A stretch of DNA of 64,000 nucleotides, from contig NZ_VCEJ01000005.1 of the NCBI RefSeq assembly GCF_005860805.1, positions 992,001-1,056,000 of the forward strand. Direction: 5' to 3'. The stretch's first letter is position 1. Each line of letters starts with the position of its first letter. The DNA is from Dyadobacter luticola. Lineage in GTDB: Bacteria; Bacteroidota; Bacteroidia; Cytophagales; Spirosomataceae. Of this stretch, positions 18,812-27,576 are shown piece by piece. The notes beneath the pieces were generated by a model. It was not told where the DNA came from. It did not search any database and was given only the letters and a program-made list of their open reading frames with translations. The position numbers and the translations under genes were made by a program.

Positions 18812-18831
18812 TAAGAACGCTTCTGAATAAT

Positions 18832-19143
18832 ATGGAATCCAAAACGAAACTTTATTACGACACCAACGAAGTTGCCGAACTGGTTGGCTGTGAGCCATCC
18901 GCGCTGCGTTTTTGGGAAAAGAAATTTCCGCAGCTAAGCCCGAAGCGGGACGCGCGCAACCGCAGAAGATATACCGAAAGAGACATTGAAATTGTCAAGA
19001 AAATCATGCACCAGCGTGATAAACAGGGGCGTACACTCAAAGGTACGCGCGAGCAGCTCCGACGGAAGGAAGAAGCGCAGCTGCTGATCCAGCGGCTACT
19101 TCGCGTCCGAAAATTTCTGGTTGAGATCCAGGAAAAATTGTAG
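18832..19143 (+). CDS. MerR-family transcriptional regulator
   Basis: This is a small (103-residue) DNA-binding protein. The N-terminal MerR helix-turn-helix and wing are clear: YYDTNEVAELVGCEPSALRF, then a WEKKFPQL turn and RRRYTERDIEIVKKI. A short helix for dimerisation (LLIQRLLRVRKFLVEIQEKL) follows, and there is no effector domain. It belongs to the compact MerR group common in Bacteroidota. The reading frame is open to 18706, but the ATG at 18832 sits properly downstream of a TATCTTTG box. The M28 peptidase gene begins 21 bases later and may be co-transcribed. Confidence 0.88.
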   Translation: MESKTKLYYDTNEVAELVGCEPSALRFWEKKFPQLSPKRDARNRRRYTERDIEIVKKIMHQRDKQGRTLKGTREQLRRKEEAQLLIQRLLRVRKFLVEIQEKL

Positions 19144-19164
19144 TATCCCTCCAAATTTCAAATC

Positions 19165-20394
19165 ATGAAAAAAATATTTTTAGCCGCTACCCTGGTAGCA
19201 ACTTCTGTGTCTGCCTTTTCTCAGAATTTCCAGCCGCCGCTAATTCGCCAGCACATTGAATTTCTGGCTTCTGATGAATTGGAGGGGCGCGGTACCGCAA
19301 GTCTCGGTGAGATCAGGGCGGCCAACTACATTGCCGATATTTTCCAGAAGCTGGGTTTAAAGCCCTATGGCACAGGCGGCAGCTATTTTCAGCCTTTTGA
19401 AACGTCCATCGCCATCGAGGGCAAGGCGCATGAGCTGACAGGCAGGAATGTGATTGGTTTTCTGGATAATGGCGCGGCGAAGACGATCGTGGTGGGCGCA
19501 CATTATGACCATTTGGGCCGCGGTTTTCAGGGTAGCTCGCTTTCTCCGGATAGTAAGGGTAAAATCCACAACGGTGCTGACGACAATGCTTCGGGTACCA
19601 CCGGCGTACTGGAACTGGCGAAATATTTTGTGGAAAATGACGTAAAGGAAAAGCATAACTACCTCTTTATCACATTCTCAGGCGAAGAGCTGGGTTTGAT
19701 CGGCTCCAAACATTTTACCGAAAAACCAACATTACCGCTGACCAACATTGCCGCGATGGTCAACATGGATATGATCGGCAGGCTGGATGATAACAAGGGG
19801 ATTATCGTGTCGGGGTGGGGGACAAGCCCGGCTTGGGGGAAGCTGATACCCGCGCTGGCGAAGTCGCAAAACCTGAAATATACCGTCGATTCGTCCGGTA
19901 CCGGCGCTTCGGACCATACTTCGTTTTATTTAAAGAACATTCCGGTCGTGCAGTTTTTTACAGGTACCCACAGCGATTATCATAAAATTTCCGACGATGC
20001 CGACAAGATCAATGTGGATGGCGAAGCGCGGATTTTGAATGTGATTGCGGGACTTTTGCAAAACCTGGACAAAGAAAAATCCGACCCCGAATTTATTGCC
20101 ACGACCAGCAACCCGCATGATGGCACCACGACCAGTAATTTCAAGGTAACCCTGGGTGTGATGCCCGATTACAGCTATTCAGGAAAAGGATTGAGGATTG
20201 ACGGCGTGTCGAAAGCGCGGCCGGCAGATAAGGCTGGTATCCTGGTGGGTGATATTATCACCAAACTGGGCGGCGCCGAAATCGGCACGATTTACGATTA
20301 TATGGACATTCTGAGCAAGCACGAAAAAGGGCAGGAAGTGGAGGCAGTGCTGCTGCGCGGGAAAGAAGTCAAAAAAGTAAAAGTCACATTCTGA
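19165..20394 (+). CDS. secreted M28-family zinc aminopeptidase with C-terminal PDZ domain
   Basis: This is a 409-residue exported peptidase. A signal peptide ends near VSAFSQ (about residue 20). The co-catalytic zinc site is complete: H113 in GAHYDHLG, D139 in GADDNASG, the Glu pair in SGEELG (about 174-175), the Asp in NMDMIGR, and the last His in HSDYHKISDD. A PDZ-like domain (about 325-409) with the binding loop KGLRIDGVSKARPADKAGI follows. It probably trims peptides in the periplasm. It follows the MerR gene by 21 bases and ends 2 bases before the convergent phosphodiesterase stop. Confidence 0.92.
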   Translation: MKKIFLAATLVATSVSAFSQNFQPPLIRQHIEFLASDELEGRGTASLGEIRAANYIADIFQKLGLKPYGTGGSYFQPFETSIAIEGKAHELTGRNVIGFLDNGAAKTIVVGAHYDHLGRGFQGSSLSPDSKGKIHNGADDNASGTTGVLELAKYFVENDVKEKHNYLFITFSGEELGLIGSKHFTEKPTLPLTNIAAMVNMDMIGRLDDNKGIIVSGWGTSPAWGKLIPALAKSQNLKYTVDSSGTGASDHTSFYLKNIPVVQFFTGTHSDYHKISDDADKINVDGEARILNVIAGLLQNLDKEKSDPEFIATTSNPHDGTTTSNFKVTLGVMPDYSYSGKGLRIDGVSKARPADKAGILVGDIITKLGGAEIGTIYDYMDILSKHEKGQEVEAVLLRGKEVKKVKVTF

Positions 20395-20396
20395 TC

Positions 20397-20906
20397 TTAG
20401 CTGATCGCCCCTCTTTTACCGAGCTCGATCACTTCCATCTGGCTGATAATGCCTTCGTGGAGATTGAACCGCAGCAATGTGCGGAATTTGTGAAATCCTT
20501 CCCGGCCAGCCGCGCCGGGGTTAATATAGAGCATATTATTCAGTGCCGGATCGCGGATAACCCTCAGGATATGAGAATGTCCGCAGATAAATAAATCGGG
20601 TGCACCGGCACGCAGGCCCGGCATTACTTGCGGATTATACCGCGGCGGCGCACCACCAATGTGCGTCATCCATACCTGAAATCCTTCAATTTCGAAGTGC
20701 AGATTTTCCTGCGTTCGCGCCCGGATTTCGGCATTATCAATATTCCCGAAAACGATCCGAGTTGGTTTAAAACTTTCGAGCTGCTCAACAATTTTAATGG
20801 AGCCCAAGTCACCCGCGTGCCACACTTCGTCACAATTTGCGAAATGGTTAAATGTCCGCTCGTCCAAATATCCGTGTGTGTCTGATATCAATCCAATTGT
20901 CTTCAT
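20397..20906 (-). CDS. YfcE/MJ0936-type metallophosphoesterase
   Basis: This is a 169-residue calcineurin-like phosphoesterase. Metal ligands appear in the ordered motifs LISDTHG (residues 6-12), WHAGDLG, VFGNIDNAE, THIGG and CGHSHILR. The compact form matches the YfcE/MJ0936 phosphodiesterase family. The natural substrate is not known. The ATG at 20906 is chosen over a TTG one codon earlier. It is convergent with the M28 peptidase and separated from the receptor gene by a 270-base AT-rich region that must hold promoters for both directions. Confidence 0.92.
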   Translation of the reverse strand: MKTIGLISDTHGYLDERTFNHFANCDEVWHAGDLGSIKIVEQLESFKPTRIVFGNIDNAEIRARTQENLHFEIEGFQVWMTHIGGAPPRYNPQVMPGLRAGAPDLFICGHSHILRVIRDPALNNMLYINPGAAGREGFHKFRTLLRFNLHEGIISQMEVIELGKRGAIS

Positions 20907-21176
20907 CAATGCAATTTTATTCGGGCCTTTTTGGCTTCACTAAACTATTATTTTACCGCAAAATAAATAATAAAAATTTTATGCTACTAAAAGTAACTTA
21001 TATATAATAAACTTTCATCTTTGCAGTTGTCCTCTTAATTAAAGTTAAATTTTTCTGGCAAGCGTCTAAAACTGCCTTTTAACTAAAATTTTAGTTGTAA
21101 AGTTGTTTTGGTTTTGATATAATTGCAAAGAGTATTTCAACAGTTACAAACCTCTCACCTAAATCTTCTGTTAGCC

Positions 21177-23981
21177 TTGAAAAAAATCTTACTTCTGTTC
21201 TTTTTATGTCTTTCTGTTTTGGCTGCCAAGGCGCAGACCAGCGGGAGATTTACGTTAAAAGGTATCGTGGGCGACTCGTCCGGAACGATTCTGCCCGAGG
21301 CGACCGTCATGTTGCTGTTGCCCAAAGATTCGTCCCTCGTAAACTTTGGCAGGGCCGGGAAGGACGGCGCATTTGAACTAAAAAGTTTGAAAAGAGGCAC
21401 CTACATTTTCAAAATTTCTTACGTGGGATTTATTCCCTACCAGGAAATCGTGACTTCGAAAGACCAGGACGTGGTGGATTTAGGGAAAATCCAGATGAAA
21501 GTGCTTCAAAAGGAGTTGTATGAGGTGGTCATCAAAACGGCGCGGGCGCCCCTGAGCATTCGTGGCGATACGGTGGAGTTTGATGCAAAAGCATTTAAAG
21601 TACCGCCAGGATCAACCGTGGAGGATTTGCTGCGCAAGCTGCCAGGTGTGCAGGTGGATGGCGACGGCAACATTCGGGCGCAAGGCGAAGAGATCAAACG
21701 TGTAACCGTCGACGGTAAGCGGTTTTTTGGCGACGATCCGAAAATGGCCACCAAAAATCTTCCTGCCGAAGCAATCAATAAAGTGCAGGTTTTTAATGGT
21801 AAAACCGAGCAGGCCAAGGCCACCGGTATCGACGACGGCAAGCGTGAAAAAACCTTGAACCTGGAATTGAAAGACAGCCATAAAAAAGGTGGTTTTGGAA
21901 AAGCAGTCGCAGGGGTAGGTACCGACTCGCGGCTGGAAGGAAAGGTGAGCTACAACCGTTTTAATGACAAGCAGCAGTTTGCGTTACTCGGTTTTGGAAA
22001 CAATACCAACCAGTCGGGGATTGCCAGAAATGATTATCAGGATTTCAAAGGCAGCCAGTCTTTCAACTGGGACGACGGCGATTTTGGGTTTAACAGCGGC
22101 CGGTACTATGGCGGCGATGAACTTACGATCCAGCCGAACTGGGGCGGCGGGGGCGCAGAAGGGTTTACCAAAAACTGGGCTGGCGGCGCCAATTACAACT
22201 ACGATACGAAAAAAACGAAACTCAGCACCAGCTATTTTTACAGCCAGACCGACTCCCGGCTGGATGTCAAGTCGAGCACGCAAAATTTCCTTTCCAACGA
22301 ATCTTACCAGACGCGCGACAACAATAATACCCATGGCTTCACCGGCAACCACCGCCCAGCACTGCGTTTTGAGAAGGAAATCGATTCGCTGAACAGCATT
22401 GTGCTTATCAGTAACACAAGGATCAATCTGGGCGATACCAAGTATGAAAGTCAGCAGGCCTCGTTCCGGGATGAAAGCCAGCCTACCAACCAGTCGACGG
22501 TGAACAATGTGAGCGATTACAATTCCTTTGCAATGGCTAATCTGCTGATGTACCGGCACAAATCAGGCAAAAAGAAGGGACGGAACTTCGCGGCGAGTGT
22601 GAGCTACAACATTAACAATGCGGACGAGGACAAACATTTGAATTCCATCAACGTGTTTTCGCAGGATTCGGCCCGGAACAGCGTGATCAACCAGCTCAAC
22701 CAAACCGAAAGTACGCGCGGCAACTTCAAGGGCAGCTTGTCATTTGTGGAACCGATTGCGAAAAAATTCACCTGGGAAACTTTCTATAATTACAGTCTTC
22801 GCAAGGACAAGGTGGACCGCGATGTGTTCGACCTCGAAGATAATGTGCAGAAAGTAAACACTTTTCTGACACGCTACTATTCCAATGATTTCACCTACAA
22901 CCGTCTGGGGACAAGTGTCCGCTACTCAGCCAACGGTTTGAACCTGTCAGTCGGGGTGGCGGGAATGCAGTTTGACCTGAAAGGAAAGTTTGCAACAGAT
23001 CCGACCAATAGTAAATTCACGAATATCAACCGCACGTTTTTCAGCCTGGTGCCTAATGTTAGTTTGAATTACAGCCTGAAAAACAACCGCTATCTGTATG
23101 CAGAATATGGCCTGTCGGTGCGCGAGCCATCGATTACCGACTTGCAGCCGATTGTGGACAACAGTAACCCGCTTTACATTACCGAAGGAAATCCGGATTT
23201 ACTGCCTGCCTCTACGCACAATTTCTATGCAGGTTATCAAATGTTCAATCCGGCTTCATTTACAAGCATTTACGGTAATATTTATTACAATTACAACGTA
23301 AATCAGATCGTTTACAACCGGTCGATCAACACGGAAACGCTGATTACTACCACCAAGCCGATGAATGTTTCGGGCAGTAACAGTTATGGTACCTATATAG
23401 GTTTCGGGTTTCCGATTGTGAAAACGAAGCTGACAGTCGGCGGTAATGTGGGCCTGAATTTCAGCAACAGCATTGCCTATGTGAATGAGGTCAAAAACGA
23501 AACGGATACCAAAGGCTACAACTTCGGGCCGCGGCTCGACTTTACGCCTAGCGATGTATTTACCCTCTACGCATCAGCCAACTGGAACATTAGCGATACG
23601 AAATACTCTATCAATACGAGCCAAAACCAGAAGATCATAAACACCAACTATTCGGCGGATATGAACATTAAAGGCCCGAAAGAGGTGTTTTTCAATGCAC
23701 GCCTGAATTACCGCGGTTATAAAAACGACCAGTTTGGCTTTAACCAGAAGCAGCCGATTTTGAACCTGTCGCTTTATAAGCTGATCCTGAAAAACAAAAA
23801 AGGAGAAATCCGCGTGACGGCTTACGATGTATTCAAGAAAAACCTGGGGGTTTCTCAATTTGTCAGCCAAAACTTTTATACCGAGCGGCGCGTAGCCACA
23901 TTAGCGCGATATTTCATGCTGACGTTTACTTACAATATGCGGGGAATGTCGGCCTCAGTAAAACGTCCAGGCGGTTTTTAA
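21177..23981 (+). CDS. outer-membrane beta-barrel receptor with carboxypeptidase-like regulatory domain
   Basis: This is a 934-residue outer-membrane protein. The signal peptide MKKILLLFFLCLSVLAAKAQ is obtained only with the TTG at 21177; no ATG exists near it, so a TTG start is the best choice. A carboxypeptidase-regulatory-like domain (about 25-100) and a plug-like region (about 120-210, LRKLPGVQVDGDGNIRAQGE) precede a large barrel rich in aromatic, Asn and Gly residues. This is the TonB-receptor-like type with the OMP_b-brl_3 barrel. It is followed after 21 bases by a GLPGLI-family gene, a recurring pair in Bacteroidota that suggests a joint but unknown envelope function. Confidence 0.88.
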   Translation: MKKILLLFFLCLSVLAAKAQTSGRFTLKGIVGDSSGTILPEATVMLLLPKDSSLVNFGRAGKDGAFELKSLKRGTYIFKISYVGFIPYQEIVTSKDQDVVDLGKIQMKVLQKELYEVVIKTARAPLSIRGDTVEFDAKAFKVPPGSTVEDLLRKLPGVQVDGDGNIRAQGEEIKRVTVDGKRFFGDDPKMATKNLPAEAINKVQVFNGKTEQAKATGIDDGKREKTLNLELKDSHKKGGFGKAVAGVGTDSRLEGKVSYNRFNDKQQFALLGFGNNTNQSGIARNDYQDFKGSQSFNWDDGDFGFNSGRYYGGDELTIQPNWGGGGAEGFTKNWAGGANYNYDTKKTKLSTSYFYSQTDSRLDVKSSTQNFLSNESYQTRDNNNTHGFTGNHRPALRFEKEIDSLNSIVLISNTRINLGDTKYESQQASFRDESQPTNQSTVNNVSDYNSFAMANLLMYRHKSGKKKGRNFAASVSYNINNADEDKHLNSINVFSQDSARNSVINQLNQTESTRGNFKGSLSFVEPIAKKFTWETFYNYSLRKDKVDRDVFDLEDNVQKVNTFLTRYYSNDFTYNRLGTSVRYSANGLNLSVGVAGMQFDLKGKFATDPTNSKFTNINRTFFSLVPNVSLNYSLKNNRYLYAEYGLSVREPSITDLQPIVDNSNPLYITEGNPDLLPASTHNFYAGYQMFNPASFTSIYGNIYYNYNVNQIVYNRSINTETLITTTKPMNVSGSNSYGTYIGFGFPIVKTKLTVGGNVGLNFSNSIAYVNEVKNETDTKGYNFGPRLDFTPSDVFTLYASANWNISDTKYSINTSQNQKIINTNYSADMNIKGPKEVFFNARLNYRGYKNDQFGFNQKQPILNLSLYKLILKNKKGEIRVTAYDVFKKNLGVSQFVSQNFYTERRVATLARYFMLTFTYNMRGMSASVKRPGGF

Positions 23982-24002
23982 TCAATTATAAATCACATTC
24001 AA

Positions 24003-24749
24003 ATGAGAATTATCAAGATATTCATATTGATCTGCATAGCCAGCCTGCCGTCGATGGCGCAGCAGCTGGAAGGGGAGGTGACATACGAGCGGGTTTTTCA
24101 CTGGGCTAAAATTTATTCCCGGCTGACCTACCTGAGCAACGAGGAAAAGGACCGCATCAAGCAGACCTGGGGCAATGATGATGAGTACAAGGAAAAAATG
24201 GTCTTGCTCTTCAACGAAAAGCAAACTTTTTACACTTATAAAAAGAAGGAAGAGAACGAAGGCGGATATTCCTGGAACCGGGAGGAGTATAAAATTTACC
24301 GGAACCTGGAAAAGGAAACAAAAACCGACATTATGGAAATGCTCGGAAAGGTACACATTGTAGAAGATTCGCTGAAAGCGCCCAACTGGAAGGTGATGAA
24401 CAAAATCAAGGAAGTGGCGGGGCATATGTGCATGATGGCGGTGACCGAGGACACGATCAAAGGCCAGAAGATCACGGCCTGGTTTGCCAATGACATTGCG
24501 CTGTCTGCCGGTCCGGAATTGTACTCAGGCTTGCCGGGGATGATCCTCGAACTGGAAGTGAATGATGGGGAGATCACGGTGACTGCGCAGGAGGTGAAAA
24601 TGAGGCCGGTAGCTGCCGCCGAATTGGAGCTTCCCAAAAAAGTTAAAGGTAAAAAAATCGATAACAAGCAATATGCAACTTTGGTGACGGCGCATATCCG
24701 GGACAGTATCAAAGCCCACCGAAACCCATTCTGGGCGCTGCCGTATTAG
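24003..24749 (+). CDS. GLPGLI-family exported protein
   Basis: This is a 248-residue periplasmic or surface protein with a signal peptide (IFILICIASLPSMAQ). It belongs to the GLPGLI family by the hallmark near residue 175, here SAGPELYSGLPGMILEL, preceded by the usual KITAWFANDI segment. The family function is unknown, although genes often sit after a carboxypeptidase-regulatory-domain receptor exactly as here. A terminator follows the stop. Confidence 0.92.
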   Translation: MRIIKIFILICIASLPSMAQQLEGEVTYERVFHWAKIYSRLTYLSNEEKDRIKQTWGNDDEYKEKMVLLFNEKQTFYTYKKKEENEGGYSWNREEYKIYRNLEKETKTDIMEMLGKVHIVEDSLKAPNWKVMNKIKEVAGHMCMMAVTEDTIKGQKITAWFANDIALSAGPELYSGLPGMILELEVNDGEITVTAQEVKMRPVAAAELELPKKVKGKKIDNKQYATLVTAHIRDSIKAHRNPFWALPY

Positions 24750-24788
24750 AATTAAAGGTAAGCAGAAGCGAATCCTTCTATTATCCGC

Positions 24789-24825
24789 AAAAAGGGAAAT
24801 TGTCATCGACAGTTTCCCTTTTTTT
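24789..24825 (+). terminator. Rho-independent terminator after the GLPGLI gene
   Basis: AAAGGGAAATTGTC (24791-24804) pairs with GACAGTTTCCCTTT (from 24808) with one T-G wobble and a 3-base loop, followed by a T run. It ends the receptor-GLPGLI unit. Confidence 0.85.
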
Positions 24826-24826
24826 G

Positions 24827-24834
24827 TACCTTTG
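24827..24834 (+). promoter_or_regulatory. -7 promoter element TACCTTTG before ompA-like gene
   Basis: A perfect TAnnTTTG box lies immediately after the terminator T run, 120 bases before the OmpA-like start. No exact TTTG is present 19 bases upstream, so it is a moderate candidate. Confidence 0.4.
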
Positions 24835-24954
24835 CGACTTGAACAGCCTTTTGGACTATTTTTAGTCAGTTGGCAAGATATTTTTACTACTCATGTAATT
24901 GTTCCATTATTAACTTAACAGTGTTTAACTATTTTAAATAACCCTTTTGTAATT

Positions 24955-25842
24955 ATGAAAAATACCATTTTAGCCGTTGCAATGCTTTTTGTGTTGGGTT
25001 CCTGCGCAAGCAAGAAGAAATTGCTGACTGCTCAGAAACAGGCGAACGAAATCCAGATCCAGTTGGATAAAGCAAGAGCCGATTTGAACGATTGTGATAG
25101 CAGAACTGCTAGTTTAAATAATGATCTGAAAGCAAAAAATGACGAGCTGACCAGCAAAAACAGCAAAATGAAAGAGCTGGAAGATCAGATCGAGTTTCTG
25201 AAAAAGAACAACAACAACCTGCTGGACAGAATGTCTGACCTTTCGGTGATCAGCAAGGAAGGTTCTGAAAGCATTAAAAAATCATTGGCTATGATGGACG
25301 CCCAGGGTACGCAGATCCGCGACCTGAATTCCAGTATCCAGAAAAAGGATTCTTTGAATATGGCGCTGGTTCTCAACCTGAAACGTTCGCTGGCTGACGT
25401 TAGTGATGAAGATGTTCAGATTGAAGTGAAAAAAGGCGTGGTATATGTATCCCTGTCTGACAAAATGCTCTTCAAATCAGGTAGTTCTATGATCAACTCT
25501 GCTGCTGAAACTGTATTGAGCAAAGTGGCTAAGATCCTGAATGATTACAAAGAAATTGAAATTTTGATCGAAGGTCACACGGATAATGTACCTATCGCGA
25601 CAGATAAAATTACGGATAACTGGGACCTGAGCGTATTGCGTGCGACATCTGTTGCGCGTACCCTTCAAAAGAAATATGGTGTTGAGCCGGTTCGTATGAT
25701 TGCTGGTGGCCGTGGCGAATATCTACCCAAAGTGGCAAACGATTCGGCACCTAACCGCAGCCTGAACCGTCGTACCGAGATCATCATTACGCCGAAATTG
25801 GATCAGTTCTTCAACCTTTACACGCCTAACGCAGGTAAATAA
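24955..25842 (+). CDS. OmpA-family peptidoglycan-binding lipoprotein
   Basis: This is a 295-residue outer-membrane lipoprotein. The lipobox VLGSC places the acylated Cys at residue 17. It is followed by a long coiled coil (about 25-125, repeated QIQLDKARADLNDC and DELTSKNSKMKELED type heptads) and a C-terminal OmpA domain (about 155-285). The domain carries the peptidoglycan-binding motifs EGHTDNVP, NWDLSVLRATSVAR, GRGEYLPKVAND and NRRTEIII. It likely tethers the outer membrane to peptidoglycan. It is monocistronic, with a terminator after the stop. Confidence 0.93.
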   Translation: MKNTILAVAMLFVLGSCASKKKLLTAQKQANEIQIQLDKARADLNDCDSRTASLNNDLKAKNDELTSKNSKMKELEDQIEFLKKNNNNLLDRMSDLSVISKEGSESIKKSLAMMDAQGTQIRDLNSSIQKKDSLNMALVLNLKRSLADVSDEDVQIEVKKGVVYVSLSDKMLFKSGSSMINSAAETVLSKVAKILNDYKEIEILIEGHTDNVPIATDKITDNWDLSVLRATSVARTLQKKYGVEPVRMIAGGRGEYLPKVANDSAPNRSLNRRTEIIITPKLDQFFNLYTPNAGK

Positions 25843-25861
25843 GGTTTAGATACATCAAGTG

Positions 25862-25898
25862 AAAAACGGGTGTTCCTAATCGGGGCACCCGTTTTTTT
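25862..25898 (+). terminator. Rho-independent terminator after the OmpA-like gene
   Basis: ACGGGTGTTCC pairs with GGGGCACCCGT (two G-T wobbles, 5-base loop) followed by seven T residues (25892-25898). The final T residues and the next G also form the -33 box of the next promoter. Confidence 0.88.
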
Positions 25899-25926
25899 GC
25901 GCCGGAGAGGATACACATTATATTTG
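25896..25926 (+). promoter_or_regulatory. full Bacteroidota promoter (TTTG-N19-TATATTTG)
   Basis: TTTG (25896-25899) and TATATTTG (25919-25926) are exactly 19 bases apart, the canonical -33/-7 layout. The -7 box ends 22 bases before the dehydratase start. This is the clearest promoter in the window. Confidence 0.75.
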
Positions 25927-25948
25927 CACCATCTCAAAATATCCGCCA

Positions 25949-26902
25949 ATGTCAGCAGGAATACCGACCAAAGAATCCATCGAAGCGGCCCACAAATTGG
26001 TGATGCCCTACATTCACCGCACGCCGGTGATGACCTCCCAATTTCTGGATAACCTCTGCAGCGCGAAGCTTTTTTTTAAATGTGAGAACTTGCAAAAGAT
26101 CGGCGCATTCAAAGCCCGCGGCGGATTGAATGCGATACTTTCACTTTCGGAGGAGCAGCTGAAAAACGGAATCACGACACATTCTTCGGGTAATCATGCG
26201 CAGGCGGTGGCTTTCGCGGCGGCGATGGTGGGGGCCAAAGCGTACATTGTGATGCCGGAGAACTCGCCGCTGGTGAAAATCAATGCGGTGAAAGGTTATG
26301 GCGCGGAGATTACTTTTTGCAAAAATACGCCTGAGGAACGCGAAAGGACAGTGCAGGAAATCATTCGGGAAACCGGCGCAACATTCATTCATCCATTCAA
26401 TAATTATGAGGTAATAACCGGCCAGGCGACGGCCGCCAAGGAACTGATTGAAGACGTGGCCGAACCACTGGACGCGATCATTGCTCCGGTGGGAGGCGGT
26501 GGCTTGCTGAGCGGGACAGCATTGTCGGCACACTATTTTTCACCCGGTACCAAAGTGTATGCCGGCGAGCCGGAAGGTGCGGCGGATGCGGTGTTGTCGT
26601 TTAGAAGCGACAAAATAGAGAAAGCGCCCTACGTGAACACCATTGCCGATGGCCTGCTGACTTACCTGGGCGATAAGACTTTTCCGATTATCAAAACGTA
26701 TGTGACTGATATCCTGACCGTTTCCGATGAAGAGATTATCGCAGCGATGAGATATTTATGGGAAAGAATGAAGCTCGTGGTGGAACCTTCAGGAGCCGTT
26801 TCGCTGGCGGCGATTTTAAAAAACAAGGAGCAGTTTCAAGGTCAGAAAATCGGGATTATTATCACCGGCGGGAATGTGGACCTGGGGAAGCTGCCTTTTT
26901 GA
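25949..26902 (+). CDS. PLP-dependent threonine/serine dehydratase (or serine racemase)
   Basis: This 317-residue fold-type II PLP enzyme lacks the C-terminal ACT regulatory domain. That fits a catabolic threonine/serine dehydratase or a serine racemase rather than biosynthetic IlvA. The PLP lysine is in KIGAFKARGG (about residue 54), the Asn-binding loop in SSGNHAQAVA, and the glycine loop in PVGGGGLLSG. The product would be 2-oxobutanoate or pyruvate plus ammonia, or D-serine. The family alone does not separate these. It is a single-gene unit with a strong own promoter. Confidence 0.85.
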   Translation: MSAGIPTKESIEAAHKLVMPYIHRTPVMTSQFLDNLCSAKLFFKCENLQKIGAFKARGGLNAILSLSEEQLKNGITTHSSGNHAQAVAFAAAMVGAKAYIVMPENSPLVKINAVKGYGAEITFCKNTPEERERTVQEIIRETGATFIHPFNNYEVITGQATAAKELIEDVAEPLDAIIAPVGGGGLLSGTALSAHYFSPGTKVYAGEPEGAADAVLSFRSDKIEKAPYVNTIADGLLTYLGDKTFPIIKTYVTDILTVSDEEIIAAMRYLWERMKLVVEPSGAVSLAAILKNKEQFQGQKIGIIITGGNVDLGKLPF

Positions 26903-27045
26903 AATAGCCTAAACACAAGTAGAAACGGCACATTGTCGAATTTTCATTACAGTAAATACGCGCATTCGGGCAAATTGCCGTTATAGTAAAAATTTCAACG
27001 TTTCTTAAATTCTATTGCCTAACATTTTTATTATTAAATTGAAAT

Positions 27046-27522
27046 ATGAAAAAACTGATCTTTTGTTGTCTGGTTGTTTTGATGGGTTCTTGCAAGGATG
27101 ATGATAAGACCGTCGAGCCAGAACAAGATTATGCCCCCGAATTTGCCGGCAATTATGAAACCACAACGGTAGTGCCAAATACGGTGTTCAAGCAATCCTG
27201 GGAGGCGACGGTTTCAGAAAAGAATAAGCTCGCGATCGTGTATATCAAAAATACCGAAGTGACCGTAGCTGGTACCAAAGTGACATTGACTCAGGAATAT
27301 GACCTGGTTGATGTAAAAACAAGCAGCAAGGATATTATGGAAATCAATGAAACGGTTTCTGTAAAACAAAGTAACGGCTTGCCACTGCAGCAAAAAGTAC
27401 AGGGGATCGGTACCAAAGTGGTCAACTCTGATGGAAAGCCGCAGATCAACATTACTGTAAAACTGACGGATAGCAGCACAGGAAGCTCCACCGAGGAGTA
27501 TCTGGAATTTAAGAAGAAATAA
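27046..27522 (+). CDS. small lipoprotein of unknown function
   Basis: This is a 158-residue lipoprotein with lipobox LMGSC (Cys at 16) followed by KDDDK, an acidic stretch typical of surface-exposed lipoproteins in Bacteroidota. The rest is a beta-rich domain (AGNYETTTVV to LEFKKK) that may be a small lipocalin-like or calycin-type barrel. That is only an impression. It is monocistronic and convergent with the nuclease gene. Confidence 0.75.
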   Translation: MKKLIFCCLVVLMGSCKDDDKTVEPEQDYAPEFAGNYETTTVVPNTVFKQSWEATVSEKNKLAIVYIKNTEVTVAGTKVTLTQEYDLVDVKTSSKDIMEINETVSVKQSNGLPLQQKVQGIGTKVVNSDGKPQINITVKLTDSSTGSSTEEYLEFKKK

Positions 27523-27540
27523 GTTTTTCGGAAATATCGT

Positions 27541-27571
27541 GAGGCGGCTGAACATTCAGCCGCCTTTTTTT
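27541..27571. terminator. terminator between lipoprotein and AddB-like gene
   Basis: AGGCGGCTGA (27542-27551) pairs with TCAGCCGCCT (27556-27565) and is followed by T7. It is located between two convergent stops and should serve mainly the lipoprotein transcript. Confidence 0.85.
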
Positions 27572-27576
27572 ATTTG

